Shown piece after piece: positions 59,036 through 64,000 of a stretch of 64,000 nucleotides of DNA (positions are counted from its first letter, which is position 1; every line of letters begins with the position of its first letter). The notes beneath the pieces were generated by a model. It saw only the letters and a list, made by a program, of their open reading frames with translations. It did not search any database and had not been told where the DNA came from. This DNA is from Papilionanthe hookeriana x Papilionanthe teres (lineage: Eukaryota; Streptophyta; Magnoliopsida; Asparagales; Orchidaceae). Both the position numbers and the translations under genes were made by a program. The stretch spans positions 54,915,740-54,979,739 of the forward strand of contig CM040421.1 of NCBI GenBank assembly GCA_022702705.1, given 5' to 3'.

Positions 59036-60167
59036 ATGGCTCCAAAGTCGAAAGCGCGCTCGAGATAAGACGAAGTTTGATTCGACAAATTTGTTAGTTT
59101 GAGGGTCGAGGAACACTACGTCGATGCATTGCAATCACGTAAGTTGATTCTCGAGCTAGTGTTTAGTAAGCCGGGAGAGGTGATTGAAGATATGATTGCA
59201 AGAAGAAGCTGGTAGAATTCTTGTTTCTTCTCCGTTATTCTTTGTTGTTTACATTGCTAGAGAATTTTATGCAAATTTGCATGCTTCAGAGGAAAATCAA
59301 GTGATGGTTAGAAGGCAGGAAGTAAATTTTTCTTCAGGTGCAATCAATACCTTTTATGGACTACCTCCTGATATGTTCTGTTTTTATCCTAACTATCATC
59401 CTTCGGAAGGAGAATTAGATGAGATTATGGAATATCTGACTGATGGAAGAGGATTATGGAAAATTACAAATGATAGAAGAGTGAACTTTCCTGCTTCCAA
59501 ATTGAATGCCATTTCTAAGGCATGGCATTATTTTATCTCATCTAAGTTGTTACCTCCAAGTCACACTAGTGAAGTGACGAGAGAAAGAGCGGTGTTGAAC
59601 CATTGTATTCAGCATGGGAAGCCTATTGACATTGGAGGGATAATTTATGATTATGTTTTGAACTGTGCTAGATCAACCACGACTGTAGGTATGGGATTTC
59701 CTTCCTTGATTCATTCATTTTACGAAAGATGCGGAGTGAAATTTGAAACACAGGAAAAGGTACTTCAGCCATTGAGACTAATTACTAGTGTAAACGTTGG
59801 TGCTTACACTGTGCATTCAGAGTTTGGTTGGAGAGGAGGATTTGGTAGGGCTTCTACTGTTTCTACTTCTCGTGCTTCTACTTCACGTGCTTCATCATCT
59901 TCTGATTCACAGACTGGTTTATTAAGAAAGATTTTGAAAAAAGTGAGTCTTACTCGAGAGCATGTGAGAGATATGGATGGTAAGCTGGATAATGTTGAGA
60001 AATATAATGTAAAATATGATGAATATGAGGAGAATTATCAGTAATACTTGGATAGACTGATTAGAGGAGATCGAGTCGTTGAGATGCCACCTCATCCATT
60101 TTATATACCTTATGTGCCATCCAGAGATTGGAACGAGCAAGATGATGATGATGAGGATGAAGAGTAG
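59036..60167 (+). pseudogene. Env-position ORF B of element B (putative plant transposon protein)
   Basis: The ATG at 59036 starts M-A-P-K-S-K-A-R. Stops and a frameshift break the first 180 bases; from about 59200 the frame is open to TAA at 60042. The core has V-Y-I-A-R-E-F-Y-A-N-L-H, A-W-H-Y-F-I-S-S-K-L-L-P and C-I-Q-H-G-K-P-I-D-I-G, then a Ser-rich stretch and a coiled segment. After the TAA the same frame continues with P-P-H-P-F-Y-I-P-Y and a tail of Asp/Glu (60120-60164) to TAG at 60165. It is the most complete copy of this protein in the window. Function unknown. Confidence 0.78.
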
Positions 60168-61678
60168 TTGTATGTGTGTTTGTTTTAGTTATTGTGTTGT
60201 TGTGTTGTGTTTTTGTATGCTTCATCTAGTATTTTGTTTGATGATTGTATTGTGATGTAAACCTTGATAGTATGCAGATTGTAGTTGTACTTATTTATAC
60301 GTTATGCATATTCGAGTATTGTTGTTGTTTTATTATGGATTTATATGTTGCTGTGTGGTAGTGTGTAATTGTAAATGTTTTTTATGTGTATGTTATGTTA
60401 GAGTTTTTAATAGTGTGTATTTTTAATTCCAAAAACTGTTAGGAAATTATAAACCACTATTAGAAACTTCTACTTAGAAAAACTACATGTTTAAAATTTT
60501 TCAAATTCCACTATTATCATCGTATACGTATCAGTATTTTATTTTAGTTGGCGTGTATTTGCGTTGAAAACCTCCACTACTGTAGAAGTCTTCTGAAATT
60601 TTTACTTTTCTTGTCATAAAAAAAAGAAAAATGTTTTGAAAAACTAAATTTGATTTCATGTTACTCTTGTTATTTAAATTGTTATACTTGCATATTAGGA
60701 TATTAAAAATTTCTACAAGCATGATATGTTAGTTTTTATTTCTCACCCATGTATCATTTCTTATGCTTAAATGTTTTATCTTAATTAAAAATTTAAAATT
60801 TGTGGGGGATTTTAAAAACAAAGATTTTCAAAAACCTAAAATATTATTTGATTCTTAAGAATACTTAAAATAAATCTTATTTTTGATTGAGAACAATTAT
60901 GTACATGAAGTTATATTAGGGGAACAAAATTTTGAATATAGAAATGAATAAAAGAATTTAGTTAAAATTTATAGTAATCATGAAAAACTTAAAGTTAAAA
61001 TTTTTTTAATAAAGAGGTGTTAAATGAAGTTAAACTATCTTTAGTAAGAAGTTTTGTATTTTTGGATAAATAGAAGATTTGACTTTTATTCTTCAAAACT
61101 TAAATTTATTTTATTGAAGAGTAATTTTCAAATACTATTATTATGATTTTTAAGTGAAAGATGTATATTTGATCTTTATTTTAAATGGAAGGATGGAATT
61201 CAAAATTATTAAAGTCCTATCTAGATATAGTAATCCTTACCTTAAAAAAAAAGAGAAAAATAGTATATGAAAAGGAAGGAGAAGCTTGAGGATTTAAGGG
61301 CCTAATCAAAAATTGGTTTCATACCTAAAGTTTAAGATATAAGATCAGAGAAAATCTAAAGCTTAAGGTTATAATATAGTAAGTAAAATTATTTTTCACA
61401 TAAAAATTTTTAAGTGAGAAAAATAAATGTTTGAATCCTATATTTTGAAAAATCTACAAATATTTCTGAAACAGATAGAGACTTTTATTTATCATTTTCC
61501 TTTACTTAAGAACTTTCTAAACTTTAAGTTGGTTTTAATTACTGAAATTTTTTCTAAATTGGACTTTTCCATTTCTAGAACAAAATTTTGTTATCTTCCT
61601 AAGAAACTCATTACATAATTTGCATGCTAAAATGTTGTATGAGATTAACTGTCACTTGAGGACAAGTAACATTTTAAG
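60168..61678 (+). other. AT-rich 3' region of element B
   Basis: I see no gene. The stretch is T/G-rich to about 60430, then AT-rich. Close to its end is ACTTGAGGACAAGTAACATT, a string typical of the sequence before the Athila polypurine tract. Confidence 0.7.
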
Positions 61679-61690
61679 TTTGGGGGATTT
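61679..61690 (+). other. Polypurine tract of element B
   Basis: TTTGGGGGATTT directly before the TGATACACC start of the 3' LTR. Confidence 0.8.
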
Positions 61691-63501
61691 TGATACACCT
61701 AAAATATATAGTATTTTTATGCACATTTTTATACCTATTTTTAATGATATTGCACTTTAATGGAAGGTATTTTGTGTTTTTCTTGTAGGTATGATGAAAA
61801 TAGTTGGTCATGATGAAAGGAGCAAAATTGGATCAAATTTGGAGCAAAAAAAATGAAAAAACAAAAATTTGGCACTTGTGGCTAAGCGCGCGTGAGCCAG
61901 CAGCTTAGCCGCCACAGTTATAAATCGAACTTTAATTAGATTTGGCGCCAAATTCAAAAGGGAACGGATGCAAATCTTGGAGGTAACATCCATAACTTCC
62001 TTTGGGCGGCAAATTTGAATGAAGGGGTGCGTTCCTTTGTAGATACATCGAATCTGGACACATTTTGAAGAGACACCAAGGCACCTTTTGGTTCACTATT
62101 TAAAGATAGTCTTAGAAGTGAAGAAGTGAAGAAGTGAAGAGGCTCTTCACTATATTTTGAAGAGAGGAATTTAGGAGATTCTTCCACTGCATTTTAAGTT
62201 TTTATTTAGAGTAGGAGTAGAGAGTAGAAAGGAGAAAAGGGTCGGAGTTAAGAGTTCTTCTCCCACTTCTTTTCTTTCTTTTAGTTTAGTTTTTATTGAA
62301 GTCTGAAGTTTGTATTCTGAGTCATCGGAGTTTGGAGACTTGCTCTGAGGAGTAGTTTAGCTAAGAGTCAAAATTTCAGAGGAACTTCCTTAGTCTTGTG
62401 GAAAGGATTTTCAGGTAAGTGTATGCTTTTATTTTGTTTATCAATACTTGCTTTCGTTTATTATTTTTCTTATCATTTTTAATTTCAAATCAATGTGTTT
62501 TTATATTTTTCCAATGCATTCTGAGTAGTTTACTTTATCTTTTTCTTTCTTAAAATGGAGAAGTAATTAATTTAAAGAGAATTGTTGTGGAAAGTATCGG
62601 TGTTTAAAAGTTGGAAGAAGTTGTGAAAATTGATTTTGAGAACTTTGTTTACTTCTTAATTTGGCCTGTTAGGTTGTAAAATTTCTTGAGATTATGTAAG
62701 ATCCAATGCGGTATTATCTCATTAAAGTTAGTAGGAATCACATGCAATTATACGGGTGAGAGCTGCAGTCCATATAAGTGAATGTAATATTAGAAGATAT
62801 TTTTATAGAAGGGAGTAAAATTAGAGGATTTTAGAGTGACGAGGCTAAAACCCCTTAATTTGGTTTGAAGTTTTGAGTTTTGTTATGAGAAGTTAGCCCA
62901 GAGTGGTGGGAATCGAGGGAACCTAGAGTGAGAGGCTGGTATCTTCCTGCCTAACCATGTTCGAAATAATATAAATTTCAAATTAACTTTATGTTCTTTA
63001 TAGAACCAAGTAAGGGTAAAGAACATATTTGCTTCTATCTGTCACAACAAAATTTAAATACTTCCACAACAATACTTTAAGAATTATTACTACTTCATGA
63101 AAGGAAAGAAAAAGATATTTTAGTTAATAGTATTTTTACATCCAGTGTTATTAGTTATTGAAACCTTTACTTTCATTGCTTAGCATTTTATTAAGAAAAT
63201 TTCAAAAGACAAATCAACTTTCTAAAACTTTTCAAAATCAAGACATCTTATTTCAAAAACAATTAAAGAAAGTAAAAAGATAATTTTCTAAATTCCTTTA
63301 AAGTTTTTCAACTTTTCCCTGTGGGTTCGATATCTCGGGGCTTAATCAGAAAGTCCTATATTACTTGATAAACGATATGTATACTTACGTACTATCCCAT
63401 ATTATAAAATCATTAATTTTCATATCTTAAATCATCAGCGCACTTATATCCGACGGGACCAAGTTTTTGGCAACCATTGCACTTATATCTACCGGGGATC
63501 A
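61691..63501 (+). repeat. 3' LTR of element B
   Basis: It is closely similar to 8513-10304 along its length. It has a 15-bp stretch absent from the 5' LTR near 62045, and the dyad plus TATA module at 61871-61925. The last 20 bases (after TTGCACTT at 63477) differ from the 5' LTR end, so the right border could be anywhere from 63481 to 63503; I chose the CA at 63500-63501. Confidence 0.85.
61871..61925 (+). promoter_or_regulatory. LTR promoter module (element B 3' LTR)
   Basis: GGCACTTGTGGCTAAGCGCG, then CAGCTTAGCCGCCACAG, then TATAAAT at 61919-61925. It is slightly more decayed in the dyad than the 5' LTR copy. Confidence 0.55.
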
Positions 63502-64000
63502 TTAACGCAAGTATATGTATCGTATCAAGTAATAGAGGGCTCAAGTGGAGTCCTGGTTATCGATCCCATAGGGAGGTTTTAAGTTGAAGTAAAGTAAAAG
63601 TTTCACAAGTTATAATAAAGCACAGAAATCCTATACTCTAATTACATTTAAAGTTCAACACTACTTCTACTACTATAATGCAGAAAACAATAACAACTAA
63701 CTAAACTACAATTACTTCTAATAACTTGAAAACAGAATTATCTAACATACACACTAAACTAAGTATTTGAAAGGTTTTTGATATATATGAGAAAAGTATC
63801 TTTCTTCTTGCAATGAGAATATGATGTGCAGATTGATATGAATCAGTTATCTAATTTATTATGCCAAATAGGAACATAGATTATTCTTTACCTTTAGAAG
63901 AGTACCCCTTCCACTAAATAAGAAAAGAACATTGACATATTTTAAGTTTAGTCATTAACTCTAAGGCTAGGCTGGGAGGATACCAGCTCTCACTTTGGAG
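63502..64000 (-). repeat. Element A 5' LTR, continued after element B (partial)
   Basis: Read on the minus strand this resembles element B's LTR from about 9690 to 10200: CCAG...CCTAGCC, then TATGGGATCGAT, then TATTACTTGATACGATACAT and ATACTTGCG. The orientation agrees with the LTR end at 8334-8512, and together they form one Athila LTR split by element B. It runs off the window. Confidence 0.78.

Larger units (their letters stand above)
8513..63501 (+). mobile_element. Element B: Athila-like retrotransposon, split by element C
   Basis: The two LTRs start identically (TGATACACCTAAAATATATA at 8513 and 61691) and remain closely similar for about 1.8 kb. Between them lie a tRNA-Asp-type primer site, gag, protease and RT (10430-13921), then RNase H, integrase and two env-position ORFs (55540-60167), and a polypurine tract. 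The 41.6-kb gap is element C. About 35-40 bp of pol between RT and RNase H is missing at the gap. The element sits in the 5' LTR of element A in opposite orientation. The right border is uncertain by about 20 bp, and the flanking 5-mers (TCAAT left; TCATT or TTAAC right) do not match exactly. Confidence 0.9.

Noticed and set aside
1..64000. Host genes, tRNA, rRNA, or a bacterial or phage system
   Set aside because: All recognisable coding belongs to retrotransposons; the only tRNA-related sequences are primer-binding sites.

Overview
The window is a stack of nested Ty3/gypsy LTR retrotransposons from a flowering-plant nuclear genome, probably a eudicot and probably heterochromatic. I see no host gene, rRNA, tRNA, CRISPR array or bacterial feature. 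The plant assignment rests on Athila-type elements with a tRNA-Asp-type primer site and env-position ORFs of the 'putative plant transposon protein' kind, and on Ogre/Tat-type elements with giant LTRs, a tRNA-Arg-type primer site and a second, archaeal-type RNase H. The species cannot be told from the sequence.

Layout. (1) Element A, Athila-like, minus strand: two env-position ORFs (1-609 and 1435-2633), integrase, RT/RNase H, protease and gag (to 8251), primer site 8310-8327, and the inner end of its 5' LTR (8334-8512). The LTR resumes at about 63502 and runs off the window. (2) Element B, Athila-like, plus strand, inserted in A's LTR: 5' LTR 8513-10304, gag/protease/RT to 13921, then RNase H, integrase and two env-position ORFs at 55540-60167, 3' LTR 61691-63501. 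(3) Element C, an Ogre-like complex inserted in B's pol at 13922-55539: LTR1 (13922-21272), internal region 1 (21273-31335), LTR2 (31336-38717), a partial internal region 2 (38718-49060) and a 5'-truncated LTR4 (49060-55539). (4) A solo Ogre LTR (LTR3, 40743-48144), flanked by a perfect CGGAG target duplication, sits inside gag of internal region 2. The four Ogre LTRs total about 28.6 kb, some 45% of the window.

All coding regions are broken by stops, frameshifts or deletions, so nothing here looks autonomous. Most domains remain readable: gag, DLGAS/DSGAS protease, RT, RNase H, HHCC/DDE integrase, and in the Ogre copy the extra RNase H.

The least explained structure is non-coding or outside gag-pol. 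A GC-rich dyad module, in two of three settings followed by a TATA box, recurs in the Athila LTRs and before each env-position ORF. Two related env-position ORFs lie in tandem in both Athila copies. The Ogre 3' UTR holds a 37-bp tandem hairpin array, several of whose diverged units still form a stem. All four giant LTRs share a TATA / splice-donor / splice-acceptor layout that could define a 4.5-kb leader intron. Primer-site look-alikes lie just inside the LTR ends of both lineages.
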